Source of the DNA: Cheilinus undulatus
Lineage: Eukaryota > Chordata > Actinopteri > Labriformes > Labridae
Assembly: GCF_018320785.1 (NCBI RefSeq)
Contig: NC_054867.1
Location: forward strand, 23,377,855-23,441,854
Length of the DNA stretch: 64,000 nucleotides
Direction of reading: 5' to 3'
Each line of letters begins with the position of its first letter. Within the stretch, counting starts at the first letter, position 1. Positions 1 through 10,888 of this stretch are shown piece after piece. Below the pieces are notes generated by a model. The model saw nothing but the letters and a program-made list of their open reading frames with translations. It did no database searches and was not told where the DNA came from. Position numbers and translations under genes: made by a program.

Positions 1-261
1 ATATTGAGTTAATTCTACATCTTTGTTTGTTCATAGTCATTGCTAGTGAGTTTTTATCATATAACCCTGGTGTTAAATAGTTTCATGTGAAAGTTAAGAG
101 AATGTGTAGGATGGGAACAAGCATCCCCTTGCCAAGCCCTGTTAAACAAGCAAAGTCTCATGTATGTTTCCATGGGTTTAAAACTAAGTTTTGTATATTT
201 CTCTTGGACTAGATTTGATTGTTTGTGGGACCTGTTTTTGCAGTATCAGAATGAATATGAA

Positions 262-420
262 GTTTACAAGTGCATCTCAAAAAATTAGTAAAAGTTTGTT
301 TTTTTCAAGATTTACTACAGAAGGTTCAATTTTCTTTAGATTCGAGATTCATCTCATACAGAAGGGACTTTTTTTGCTTTAATCATGATCATTACAGCTT
401 ACACCCTTGAAAAACTTCTA
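262..420. mobile_element. Tc1-like transposon terminal fragment
   Basis: The stretch begins with a GTGCATCTCAAAAAATTAG-type motif and continues through a T-rich segment to a GATCATTACAGCTTACA-like end. This resembles the terminal repeat of a common fish Tc1-like element. Only one end is present, with no transposase, so it is a relic in the 3' flank of gene A. The family assignment comes from recognition, not a search. Confidence 0.5.
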
Positions 421-490
421 AAACTGTTATTTGATGATGTTATAGGAAAGACTGCTCATTAGCACACACTGGTTTTGTTGATTGTTGTTT

Positions 491-496
491 TTTATT
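491..496 (-). terminator. Possible poly(A) signal of gene A
   Basis: AATAAA on the minus strand, about 45 nt past the stop codon. It is the only such hexamer I found between the stop and about position 370, but it would give an unusually short 3' UTR. Confidence 0.35.
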
Positions 497-540
497 TCCA
501 TTGCACCATAAGAGGTCACAGAAGAGAACTGTTCTCCTTT

Positions 541-3500
541 TTAATAGACTCTCCTGGAACTGACTGATGAAACAGAGGACTTGACAACAGGGGCACCAAT
601 GCCACCATAAGCTCCACCGAAACCAAATCCACCACTGGAGCTGGCGCTTGAGAATCCTGTGGGATGACAAAAAACATTCAAATTTTAGCATTTGTTGCCT
701 GATTCTGTATCAACAATCATGATCATTATTAATAAACTTTGAATCCATACCTCCAGAGGACTGCTGGACGTGGATGGTTGCGTTGGATCCTCCACTGGCC
801 AGCCTAATAGTGGACAAAGAAGAGGTTAGTCCTTCATTCAGAGATGATGCTGATTCTGCAGCCATGAAACTACATGAAAAATTCAGCTTTATCCAACCTG
901 TCCTCTTCTCCTTCCAGCAGTTTCCTGTAGGTGGCAATTTCGATGTCCAGGGCCAGTTTGACGTTCATCAGCTCCTGGTATTCTCGCACCTGGCGGGCCA
1001 TGTCTTGCTTGGCTCTCTGCAGAGCATCCTCCAGATCCCTGATGCGGAGTTTGGCGTCTTTTACGGCCAGCTCACCACGCTCCTCAGCGTCCGCAATCTG
1101 AGCCTCGAGACTGGTTCTCTGCAGAAGTTTAATCATGGTTTGATAAATAACTGCAAATCTGCCTGTACAATGATGTTAAATTTTTATGAGTCATAATGCT
1201 TGTAAAGACCTGAATACATACCTGTCCTTTAACGGCATCGATCTCATTCGTAAGACGGGCAATCATACGGTTAAGCTCAGCGATCTCAACTTTGGTTGTG
1301 CGAAGGTCATCGCCATACTGTCCAGCAGAGGTCTGCATCTCCTCATACTGTTTTACGACAGCAAATACAAATGTAAATGAAAAACACAATCCTAAATGTC
1401 TGGAAAGGTGTTTTATGTATTCATGTTTGACACATGGGCTGGATGTCTTCTTTTTTTATTCCCTCACCTTCTGTTTGTACCAGGATTCTGCATCAGCCTT
1501 GCTTTTGTTGGCAATGTCCTCATACTGTGCACGCACTTCAGCCACAATAGCGTCCATGTCCAGGTTGCGGCTGTTGTCCATCTCCACGATGACGGAGGTG
1601 TCCTTGATCTGGCCCTGAAGCTCACGGAGTTCCTACAGAACCAATGGATGTTGCAATAATTAATCATTTGCTTAGCTGTAGAGTTAGCAAGGTCTTATAG
1701 TAGAGTTTTGATACTTACAGCCTCATAGACAGCCCTGAGGAAGTTGATTTCATCCTGAAGAGCATCAACTCTGGCCTCCAGCTCCACTTTGTCCATGTAG
1801 GCAGCGTCAACTTCCTTAAATTAAAATTATATAAAAACAATATGCATCACAACCTAACATATTGTATCATACATTGGGATTTTAAAAATTAGGACCCTTC
1901 TTGGACTGTTATTCTCTTATTTTCAAACTTGGGCCACATTTTATTTTAGAGGCTTTGTGATCTAATTGGTTAAAAGTTAAATTAAGTTTTGGAATTGGCA
2001 GAATATTTCTTCAGCAATGCAAATGGGCCATAAAAGCTGCAACATTATCCTCTGAAACTTTAATTCCCATGGAAGAAGAGCCCTGAAGAAGGATGTCCCT
2101 CCTTTGTCACTACTGATGTTTTATGTGACTACTCTTAACTAGTTTTAAACTTTTTTTTTTTTTTTTGCATAAACCATTTCACTTTGCTGTCTGCCATTTA
2201 AAATAGTCTTTTTCTAAACTGTTGTGACCTTTTGTCAGGTGACATGTCACATGACATCTTACTTGTGTTTAAACATCTGTGTTTTATCTGTCTAGAATGT
2301 CCTGATGAAGACTTGTGGTAAATATCCCTGATTAAGAAAAGATTTTAGATTACATTAGAGTGTCTCAGATCTTTAGTTTTGACTGCAACTCTACTGTGGA
2401 ATATATTTTCAAATAATCTGGCAAGTCACTCGGTCATTTTTGCTTTTTGCAGCTAAAAGTTTTGTGGCCACTGTCTAGATGGCTAGTCCAAGTGTCAGCC
2501 AACAGACACCAAAATATGAAATCTTTTTTGAAATCAGAAGCAGCTGAAACATATCTGTCATCAGGCCTTGATGAAAAATGTACATCAGAATGTGGGAGTT
2601 GCTCATCTGCCTATGCCACAAGCATAACATGAATGGTTGCATAACGAGGGATTACTTTTCAGCTGTTTCCATTGGTTTAGCAAATTCTAACTTAAGAAAT
2701 TTAGCTCCCAAAATATGGTTGAATAGGTATCTGATTTAAAAAATTAAATGTTTTCAAACCTTCTTCAGTAGCACAAATTCGTTCTCAGCAGATGCTCGTT
2801 TGTTGATTTCATCTTCATACCTGCAAGAACACAGGGAAATGCTTCAGTGCATGTGCTTGGTTTGGATGCTTGCTCATTACATTAGGTAGTTCACTTTGTG
2901 GCTGAACAACTGATCATGCTGTGAAAACTCTTACTTCCTCTTGAAGTCCTCAACCAGGAGCTGCATGTTCTTCTGCTCGCCCTCCAGCTTGACCTTCTCA
3001 TTGCCCAGCCCTTCCAGCTGTCTGCGCAGGTTGGCGATGTAGGCCTCAAACATGCCTTCGATGTTTGAGCGGGTGGTGGTCTGTTCCTGCAGGAGACTCC
3101 ATTTGGTCTCCAGCATCTTGTTCTGCTGCTCCAGGAAACGCACCTGTGGAGACACCAAACCAAGACAGACTGTCAGATGTTGTTTCGGGAAGCTTTCTTC
3201 AACAGCCATTTAAAATGAAAATTATGTCAATTACAGGCTGTAATACAGAGTGATTGTTCTCAGTCTCTCAGCTAAGGGTTGGTTGAGTAACTGCTTGTGC
3301 TGATGTAAAGGGTAAGACCCCCACAAGTTAGGGCTTCGTAGCTGTCCTTACTTCTTGAGTGACCATGTTAAGATGAGATCTGAAAGATTTCTTTCCCAAC
3401 TTTAGTTGGTTTGATTGTGTCTCAGTTAGTAGATAAATCCCAGCAAAGACCAAGTTTGGCTTTCTTTCTTAAACAATATAAAGAACATGATTGCTTAAGT

Positions 3501-3989
3501 GTTTCAGCAGTGACAAAGACAAACTGTAGGATTTTTAACAGCTGCTGGACATAAATGTTGACTAAGGAGAACATGCATTTTCTTATTACTATCAAACTTT
3601 TGGCCACATTGGAGAGCCAAAGCAAGCTCACAGGCACTAACCTTGTCAATGAAGGAGGCGAAACGGTTGTTGAGGGTCTTGATCTGCTCCTTCTCCTGGG
3701 TGCGGACAGCCTGGATGGTGGGGTCAATCTCCAGGCTCAGAGGGGTCAGCAGGCTCTTGTTTACCTGGACAGCTGTGATCAGTGGAGCGATGTAACAGCC
3801 TGCTGTTTGGCCAGAAGAAAACTCAAAACCAGCGGAGCTCCCACCCATGGAGGACATCCCAGAACCAATGCTAGAACCGACCCCATAGCTGGTCCTTTTC
3901 ACTGAATAGCTGCTTCCTGGCCCAGCAAAAGACCTCCTGGTGCTGCCGCCACTGGAGCTGCTGACTGAGTATGCCTTCCTCATCATCAT
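541..3989 (-). CDS. Type II keratin (krt8-like), gene A
   Basis: Nine exons on the minus strand: 3642-3989, 2935-3143, 2760-2820, 1719-1814, 1468-1632, 1222-1347, 898-1118, 751-803 and 541-656. They join without a frame break to 464 residues. Exon lengths 209/61/96/165/126/221 match the conserved type II keratin pattern, and all introns read GT-AG. The Ser/Gly-rich head (1-98) carries the H1 block ([15 protein letters not shown]). The rod runs from about 99 to 408, starting with [20 protein letters not shown] and ending with [12 protein letters not shown]. The tail (410-464) is Gly/Ser-rich and ends SRRVY. The start is the first of three consecutive ATG codons. Type II keratins pair with type I keratins to build cytoplasmic filaments; partner and tissue are not visible here. 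Its closest relative in the window is gene B. A possible poly(A) signal lies at 491-496. Orthology to a named krt gene is uncertain because fish type II keratins expanded independently. Confidence 0.95.
1815..2759 (-). other. Intron 3 of gene A, enlarged
   Basis: This intron is 945 bp, whereas the matching intron of gene B is 85 bp. It contains a run of about 19 T near 2148-2166 and AT-rich sequence with no recognised coding. A mobile-element insertion is a likely reason for the size difference, but I could not assign a family. Confidence 0.5.
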
Positions 3990-4017
3990 GGTTGCGGTGG
4001 GGATGTTGTTAACTCTG

Positions 4018-4290
4018 AGCAGAGAACTGAAGATGTGCAGGCTTCAAAAGGAGAGTCAAGTCCCTCTGAGTGTCTGACTGCAGACTCTGAGTGCTTTTAT
4101 GGCTGGAGCAGGGTGGGGTCGGGGGGGCACTTTAACCTGTCGGGTCACTTTTGCTGTCCAGTCTTTCGCCACCTTAGTCTTCACACTTCATACTCTGAAT
4201 GATAAGTGTGGCCATTCCTGTACAACTGGATGGGAGGTATTTTCAGAAGATAAGCCCTGACACACCCTGCAGCAGCACATTTAAACCAGA
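4018..4290 (-). promoter_or_regulatory. Promoter block shared by genes A and B
   Basis: From 4018 to about 4101 the sequence matches 16557-16648 upstream of gene B with only a few differences, covering the 5' UTR, presumed cap site and TATA-like box. Farther out, short islands recur in the same order in both flanks (for example TCACTTTTGCTGTCCAG, CTCTGAATGA, AGATAAGC and TGACACACCCTGCA). The islands sit in less conserved sequence, which suggests retained regulatory sites, but recent duplication could also explain part of the match. Gene C's upstream region does not share the block. Confidence 0.5.
4094..4101 (-). promoter_or_regulatory. TATA-like box of gene A
   Basis: CATAAAAG on the minus strand, 105 bp upstream of the start codon. 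The same octamer lies 107 bp upstream of gene B's start inside a nearly identical flank. This places the cap site at roughly 4065-4070 and gives a 5' UTR of about 80 nt. Confidence 0.6.
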
Positions 4291-4299
4291 ATTTCAAGT

Positions 4300-5900
4300 G
4301 GGACTTATTCCTTTTAGAGAGAAGTGTTCCTTCAAGCAATTGTTAAAGCTCATTCTTGGTGCCACTAAAATGTCTCTGGATCCAAAAATCAATCAATTGT
4401 TGAATTCTGTGACTACAAATAAAAGAAAAAAATCAGTAGCTTAGGGCTTGTTTAGTATAATTGTAAATCCTCACCTGCCTGAACAGTGTCTGTTCAATCT
4501 TTCATTGCATATAAATCTTCAAAGGTAGGGCAGAAACAGAGCAAAGCCTAGCTAGTTAGTAGCTATAGCAGATAAAAGCATATTGTTACAAGTGATGACT
4601 GTAGTTATCTTGTAATTTCGGATTCATATTCCAGCAATGGCCTGACATTGTGAGTTCTGCGGAAGTTTTAGGTTATAGAGGAGCAAATGTTTAAGTGTCT
4701 TAAGCTAAGCTGCCACTCATTCTGTTATTATAAAGGGGAACATGGCAAAACTGGCAACTTACATTACATATGTTTTACAAAGTTAATAACTTCAATATTA
4801 CAACATCTATACGTTTCTTTTGCATGATTGTCATTATGCCAGATAAGCTGATTTTGTGTGGGGGGGTGGGGGGTGGGGGGCGTCTACACCACTCTGCTCT
4901 GAATCTACTCTGTAAAATTATCAGGGTGGATTAACTTAAAAGCTTAAGTTTGATCACTGCCTTATAAACCTGACAAAAATAAACTTCAAGAAAAACATTA
5001 TTTCAACTTAGGAAGAAAAGTTATATAAGTTACTAAAGAAACAATCACCTAGTATTGGAACTAGATCCTCTGAGTTGAAGAAATTAATTATCTTATATAT
5101 ACCATTCAAGAAAACTTGCTTTCTATTGTTAAAAACAAATTTGTAATTATACTATATTCCAAACCACAAAATATGGTATAATAGACACTTCGACTGCCTA
5201 CACTGATAAAAAATTTTCAGCCCAACCTACTTTGAAAAACCTCAGCAACTTTTGGCTTAAATTATTTTTGAAGATTAGCCGAATTAATCTTTGTGAAAAC
5301 TATTACTCTGTTCTAGTTCAACAAAAGAAACAAAGTGAAATCTACTTACATTTTTAAGTAAATTCAACGAGACTAATCTTTGTTTCACTTAACTCTCTTT
5401 GAAATACATGTAATTTCAGTTAAACTCACCTTGTAAAAATGACTCATGCTTCAATGCAGTTTAACAAAATAATTTACATTTTATAATTTAAGATCACTCC
5501 AACTGGTTGTATTCATTAGAAACACATAACAACGCTTGCAAAGGAAGTATCTGTATTTGTCTCCACAGCTTCGTGATTTTATCATATAACTGAAATGATC
5601 AGAGAATGGTTAAAGTTTTGACCACAGGACTAAGACAGGCAGTCAAACACTTTTCAGAATGCATCACAGGGACATTTAGTCATTGATAATGTCACATTTG
5701 GTAGTTTTGAAACACAGAATGAAACTGAGTAAAGGTAACAAAGTCAGTCAAAATTACCTAAATTATTCTTGTTAAGGAAAAAATTCACAATGTTTTGTAT
5801 TTTTGACAAAACAAACTGACTACAAAATTAGGTGTATGTCAAGCTAGAAAATTTGATTTTTATCGTTGATATCAAAGATTAAATCAAGTTAAATTTACTT
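4300..5900. other. AT-rich intergenic DNA
   Basis: No gene, exon or clear repeat family is recognisable here. The only notable item is a G-run cluster at 4860-4880. Confidence 0.5.
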
Positions 5901-5904
5901 TTGC

Positions 5905-6570
5905 CCAGATTTATTTTTCTCAGTGTGTAAGGGGGGATAAAGGGGAGAGCTTTCTGGAAACCTGTCAAATGGGGGCCCATGACGGTGACCATATTTTATT
6001 TTTTGACCTGAATAATAACAAGTCTTATCAAAACAACTGATATTGTTTATTTTTTGTACCGTAGTAAATGGCCTTCCGCAAAATGCAAACCCCATTTCTT
6101 AAAACATAATAATTAAAATAGGTTTCAAGTGGCAAAAATTAGTTAAAGTGGTAAAAATGGGCATAAAAATAAGGAATTGTGGTTAAAATATGGATAAAAA
6201 GAGGTTAATAGGGGCAAAAATGGTTTGACATATGCAACAATAGACACAAAGTGTGAAAAATGGGCATAAAAATTGATGAAACCAGATTAAAAAGTGGCAA
6301 AAATGGGTTTCAGTTCCAAAATGTTTTAAAGTATCGAAAATGGGTTAACAGATGAAAAACACATATAATGGCAATAATGGGTGAAAGTGTCAAAAAGAGG
6401 CAGAAAAACTGAGCAAATTGATGAGAAGTTGCACCAAGACTAGCACCAATGCTACTGATCCAACACACACACATTGATACTATGAAGGAATCACAACCTG
6501 GGAGGGCCCATTATCTGGGTTTGTCAGGGGCCCAGTGAAATTGGTGGGCAGGCCTGAAGACCACAACCTT
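5905..6570. repeat. Interspersed repeat with minisatellite-like core
   Basis: The left part (GGGGGGATAAA, GGGAGAGCTTTCTGG and a GACCTGAATAATAA segment) is shared with a second copy at about 18575-18686 plus 19238-19320. The middle (6105-6430) is a run of degenerate units of the type GTGGCAAAAATGGGTTAAA. No reading frame is preserved. The family is unknown to me; the second copy in the window shows that it is interspersed. Confidence 0.55.
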
Positions 6571-6689
6571 GCATTGAGCAATTGTGGCATAGTCAGTTGT
6601 CTTATTATAGCAATAATGGCTCAAAGAGGCAGATGCAAAGGTAAAGTTAGCCCCTCACTTCAACCACTGTTTATGGATATGCCCTACCA

Positions 6690-7100
6690 CTAGCAGTAAG
6701 TGACCAACGTAGTGGATAACGTCACTCATGGTGCACAAGTGTTAAACATTAAAAACAATAATGTCCACCTACAACAAGAGCAAATGAATCCCAACAGTGA
6801 TCACTGTACAACAGACAACATCTAAATACATTCAAACACCTGTAAGCAAATACAAATGCAACTAAAAACATCCAGAGCCCATCTAAACAGTCTGCCCAAG
6901 GACATGATGGGAAAACTCCACCACCCAGATTTGTAATAGCTCTGGGTAGAGCTTAGACCATTTGACTTGACAGAGTTGGACTAATGCAGACAGATCAACA
7001 CTGTCAAATAAGTCCAACACTGAAGGAGTGTTAAAGTGACAATCTGAGAGTAAAAATCAACTTAAAAGCATTTAACACTGAGAATTTAACACTCCAGTTT
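6690..7100. repeat. Interspersed repeat, copy 1 of 2
   Basis: Segments such as ATCACTGTACAA, TCTGCCCAAG and TAACACTCCAGTTT occur in the same order here and at about 48135-48345, so both stretches look like copies of one repeat. No coding potential was found and the class is unknown. Confidence 0.45.
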
Positions 7101-7109
7101 ATGCTTTGT

Positions 7110-8440
7110 AAAATCAAGTGTAGGTGAGAATATTATCTTTAATGACCACGAGTAAGTGTGCTCAGATGAGACCACACTCATCCATGTTAAACAAGAGAAC
7201 TCAAGAAACAGTATAATATGAAATAGTTACTCAATAGTTATGAAGACTGCTATCATAACTCACATTGATACGTTATGTTGGCACATTGAAAGTTCCATAC
7301 TACTAAAGTGACAAACAACTTTGAATTTGAATACCATAACATCTCATAACATCAAGATAATTTTTTTCAACTCATGATGTTAAGTGGAAAAAAGTTATAA
7401 CTTATTGGCTGTATCATATTTTACAGTATAACTTTTAAACTTTGTCTTGCATATTTGATTTTTTCTCCTAGTCCAGTTGTTAGCTTTTGAAACTTTATCA
7501 GTGTGTGTTTGCAGATAGCAATGGTTAGTTTGAGTTTAGCTGGCGAAGTTGTGCTTCTTTTTTCAGTTTCAGTTTCAGTTAAAGGTATTTTTTATTAAGT
7601 AAACCAAAGATTTTGCACGTTTTTAGCCCTGAAGCATGCATATTGAAGCAGCAGCTAAAAGCCAGTTAAACTATCCCCACCACGCAGAGGTCACAACACT
7701 AAGATGTTTAGAATCAACAAAAAATGTTGCAAAAATGTAGCTTGAGAGGACACTTCAGCACTATTTAATCCCCCCCAGAAATGTTGTAAAACCAGCAATG
7801 TGACTGTTTGTAGCCCTACTACTGCCCTATTACAGGTGGTTCTGGAGCTACACCTGAGGGGAAGGGCTGGGATATTTTTAGGTGGATCCTTACAGATTCT
7901 ATCTGGTCTTGCTGGTTTCTGCAAGTCTTTTGTCCATATAGGAGTGACCACCAACCATCAGAGATGTAAGCAGATATGAGGATTTCTATTGAAATTTAAA
8001 GCAGATATTGGCTGTCAGTATCGGCCAAATTTACAAGGAAGTTTGTGTTATTTAAAGCAGAATCAACAGACCTGTCTCAGCTGAAGTTTCCTCTTTTTCA
8101 AAAATTCAGTAGTGTGCATCTTGAGCCTGAACTCTGTTCTCAAAACACATCAGCTATCAGCAGGTGTTGCAAAGTATACCAAAATGTTGGTCTTTTTTTA
8201 ATATGTTTAAAGTGATACTGAAGTTTTCTGTTGTACCATCATTTTGTGTCATGTGCATGTGATGGTGGTCTTCTTTGTCCATACATAGACTTATACACAG
8301 GTCTGTTCTAATTTATAAAGTTGTTTTAGGTCCACATCCTTACACACTAAAGTGAGATGATTTAGTATAGTACAGTATAGTCACAAAGGAAAGAAAGGAA
8401 CCTGTGTATTTTGAGTGTCTATAGTAATGATGATACTAAC
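7110..8440. other. Intergenic DNA, nothing assigned
   Basis: AT-rich sequence with short, unsupported open frames on both strands. No recognisable exon, RNA gene or repeat family. Confidence 0.4.
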
Positions 8441-8454
8441 ATAATATAAAACAA

Positions 8455-8555
8455 TAATTATTCACCTCCCCTTGGATGTTTGACCCTTTTATTGATTTTA
8501 TACATCAATCATGGTCAATATAATTTGGATATATATATATGTATATATATGTATA

Positions 8556-8589
<34 letters not shown>

Positions 8590-9290
8590 TTTTACAGTTT
8601 ACAGTTTGTTAAAATTCTCTTTAATGTTACAATGACAACAGATTTCTGCAAAGTAATTTCAATTTAATTAAAATATGCTATGTAAAACAAGTGAATGCAT
8701 GGATATTCCACCCTTTTAAGTCAGCATTTAGTAGATGCACCTTTGGCTGCAATCAAGTCTGTGTGGATAGATCTCAATCAGGTTTGTACATCTAGACACT
8801 GCAGTTTTACTTAACTCTTTACAAAACTGCTCAAGCTCTGTCAGGTTGCATGAGGATTGGGCATGAACAGCCCTTTTCAAGTATATCTACTAATTCAGTA
8901 TTGGACTAAGGCCTGGGCTTTGACTCGAACACTCCAAAACATTCACCATCTTGTCTTTAAACATTGTCGCATTTTCCTGCTGGAAGATAAATCTTCTCCA
9001 AAGCCGTAGTTCTTGTGCAGACTGAGTAAGATTCATCCTTCAGGGTTTTCTCTACATTCATTTTACCCTTTAACTTAACCAGCCTTCCAGGGACAGCTGC
9101 CAAAAAGCATCCCCACAGCATGATGCTGACACCCCCGTGCTTCACAGTGAAGATGATGTGTTTGGGGTGATGGGCAGTGTTTGGTGTCTGCCAAAAAAGT
9201 GTCTTGTTTGATGGCCAAAAAGCACCACTTTGGTCTCAACAAACTGAAGAACTTTCTTCCACTTGGAAATGGAGTCTCCAACATGCCTGC
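8455..9290 (-). mobile_element. Degenerate Tc1-like transposon with transposase remnant
   Basis: Read on the minus strand, the sequence contains Tc1 transposase signatures broken by stops and frame changes. They include a [20 protein letters not shown] segment (about 9145-9085), a decayed catalytic stretch resembling VNVLEWPSQSPDLNP (about 8955-8900), and a C-terminal LEQFCKE segment near 8840. The left end (CCTTGGATGTTTGACCCTTTTATTG) matches the terminal repeat seen at 28495-28520. It is long dead. An AT microsatellite has expanded inside the left end (8529-8593). Confidence 0.75.
8529..8593. repeat. (TA)n microsatellite followed by poly(T)
   Basis: Alternating AT/GTAT units run directly into about 23 T residues, inside the left end of the Tc1 remnant. 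Confidence 0.9.
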
Positions 9291-9314
9291 TATGTAATCC
9301 GGATATTGTCTGGA

Positions 9315-9400
9315 TATACAATGCATACAGAAAACTATTCAAAACTTTCTCAACTTTGTTATGTTGTAGTCTTATGCTACAGTAAAAAAAAATCCTTTTC
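9315..9400. mobile_element. Second Tc1-type terminal fragment
   Basis: AATGCATACAGAAAACTATT followed by an ACTTTGTTATGTTGTAG-like segment resembles the terminal repeat of another Tc1-like family (GTATTCA...TTTTGTTATGTTACAG). It abuts the older Tc1 remnant, giving a composite of relics. Confidence 0.45.
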
Positions 9401-9519
9401 ATCAAGCCCAGCTCTCATTTGTAGCTTTTTGCAGACTCCAGGCAGGCTCCCACGTGCTCTCCATTCCCTGTAACTTTTTGAATTAATTGAAACATTGATT
9501 TTAACTAATTTTGTTTGAA

Positions 9520-10560
9520 CATAAATAGTACAAACTCCAGATTTTGTCATGTGCCCATGTCATTTTTTGCAAGTCAACAGGACCCAGTCAGTGCCAGGAA
9601 TTGTAGCCTTAAGGCTTATTTATGCTCTGCACGAAAATGGATCTGTGCATTCTTTACAACCATCAATATCCTCATTATGACGTGCGTCTGTTATGATAGA
9701 GTAGAAATTGAAAAACGAATCCACTAGAGGTTGTGGTCTTTCACTGAGCTACTTTGATACATCCCACTGAGTGAAGAAAAAACGGTCTGTCCTCTGCTTA
9801 GTTGTGCTCCTGTAGCTGTCTGTCTTTTTGCCCAGGTGAGCTAACATTACTGATATGTTTGTATTTTCTAATAACTCAACCTTTATTTGTTTATATTTCC
9901 TCAGAAAACCTGAATAAGTTCTTTTAAATGTTTCGTCTTTGTTGCGTTTGCTACTCTGGGTTGAACTGTTGGCTGCATTGACGGTATTGGTCAATGAATG
10001 GTATTGCAACATTCGGTCCATATCCGTAAGCTTTGAAAGCACAGATAAAAATCGGCAGAGACGAATGTAGAGTAATATGCAATGAGATTTGTGTCTAAAA
10101 GATTCAAACAAAACTTTTTCAGTATCCAAAAAAAAAAAAAAAAAAAAATAGCAAATGAGAACAAAAAAATGTGATCCAAGCAAAAAAAAAGTTCACATCA
10201 AGAGAACAAATTTGAAATAGCAACCAAATATTAGTCTTTGAATTTTGAACATCCATCTTTTTGTTTACTGTTCCTGTTTTTCTCTCTCAGCGATCAGACC
10301 TTTGCTCTCGCTTCTCGGTTATGCATTTGCGGTGCCTGATCCTTTGTTTGCATTTCTTGATTTTTTTGCTCTCAGTTCTGACACAAATGTCACGTGTGGG
10401 CGGGCTTTTCTGGGGTGTATCACTATTGGTCAACAAGTTTTTGAGTGATGGCTCAGTCGGTCCAGATGCTCCAGAAGTTGTTGTTCAGCTCAAGTTTGGG
10501 AACTTTAAGGAAACCAGCGGGCTATCATTTTTGCATCGGTTTGACTGAATCATTGATGCT
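9520..10560. repeat. Interspersed repeat, copy 1 of 2
   Basis: The first 330 bp (TTTATGCTCTGCACG, TTTACAACCATCA, CCACTAGAGGTTG, GTCTGTCTTTTTGCCCAGGTGAGCTA) match 46850-47065 in the same order and orientation. The sequence continues with CGTGTGGGCGGG and GTATCACTATTGGTCAAC, typical of short non-autonomous fish elements. Several open frames here lack any recognisable domain and I do not call them genes. Confidence 0.4.
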
Positions 10561-10713
10561 TTATTAAATCTAACTATTGATTAAACAGGTTTCTTTGTCA
10601 GTGCAGTGGTAGATGTTGTATTGTTTCATACACATACATGTTTTATCAATTTTCCCGGCAACTTCAGGTGTCGTCTTCACTTTGTACGTAAACTACACCT
10701 AAGTCATTAGCTT

Positions 10714-10776
10714 GTCCATTAGCTCAGTGGTAATGTAGATGCATATCATTCAGGGGACAGGGTTCACATCCCTGCC
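10714..10776 (+). other. tRNA-like relic (A box and T arm)
   Basis: TTAGCTCAGTGGTAA resembles a tRNA A box and D arm. Thirty bases later, CAGGG-TTCACAT-CCCTG forms a perfect 5-bp T stem with a 7-nt loop that fits a B box except for one base. I could not fold an acceptor stem, and the anticodon arm is poor. It is more likely a tRNA pseudogene or the head of a tRNA-derived SINE than a working tRNA gene. Confidence 0.4.
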
Positions 10777-10827
10777 ATTTTATAATTTATTGATGTCTGT
10801 ATGTTTTTTTTAATAAATTTGTTAAGC

Positions 10828-10888
10828 ATATATATATATATATATATAGATAGATAGATAGATAGATATAGATATAGATATAGATATA
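10828..10888. repeat. (TA)n / (GATA)n compound microsatellite
   Basis: TATATA is followed by GATA and GATATA units, ending exactly at the TA target site of the adjoining transposon. Confidence 0.9.

Noticed and set aside
774-1196. Long plus-strand open frame (140 codons), with look-alikes at 13398-13820 and 51893-52222
   Set aside because: They are antisense to exon 7 of the three keratin genes. The open frame is a by-product of keratin codon use, and its similarity between loci follows from the genes.
9749-10183. 144-codon minus-strand open frame
   Set aside because: It lies in an interspersed repeat, contains a homopolymer-coded Phe run from a poly(A) tract and shows no known domain.
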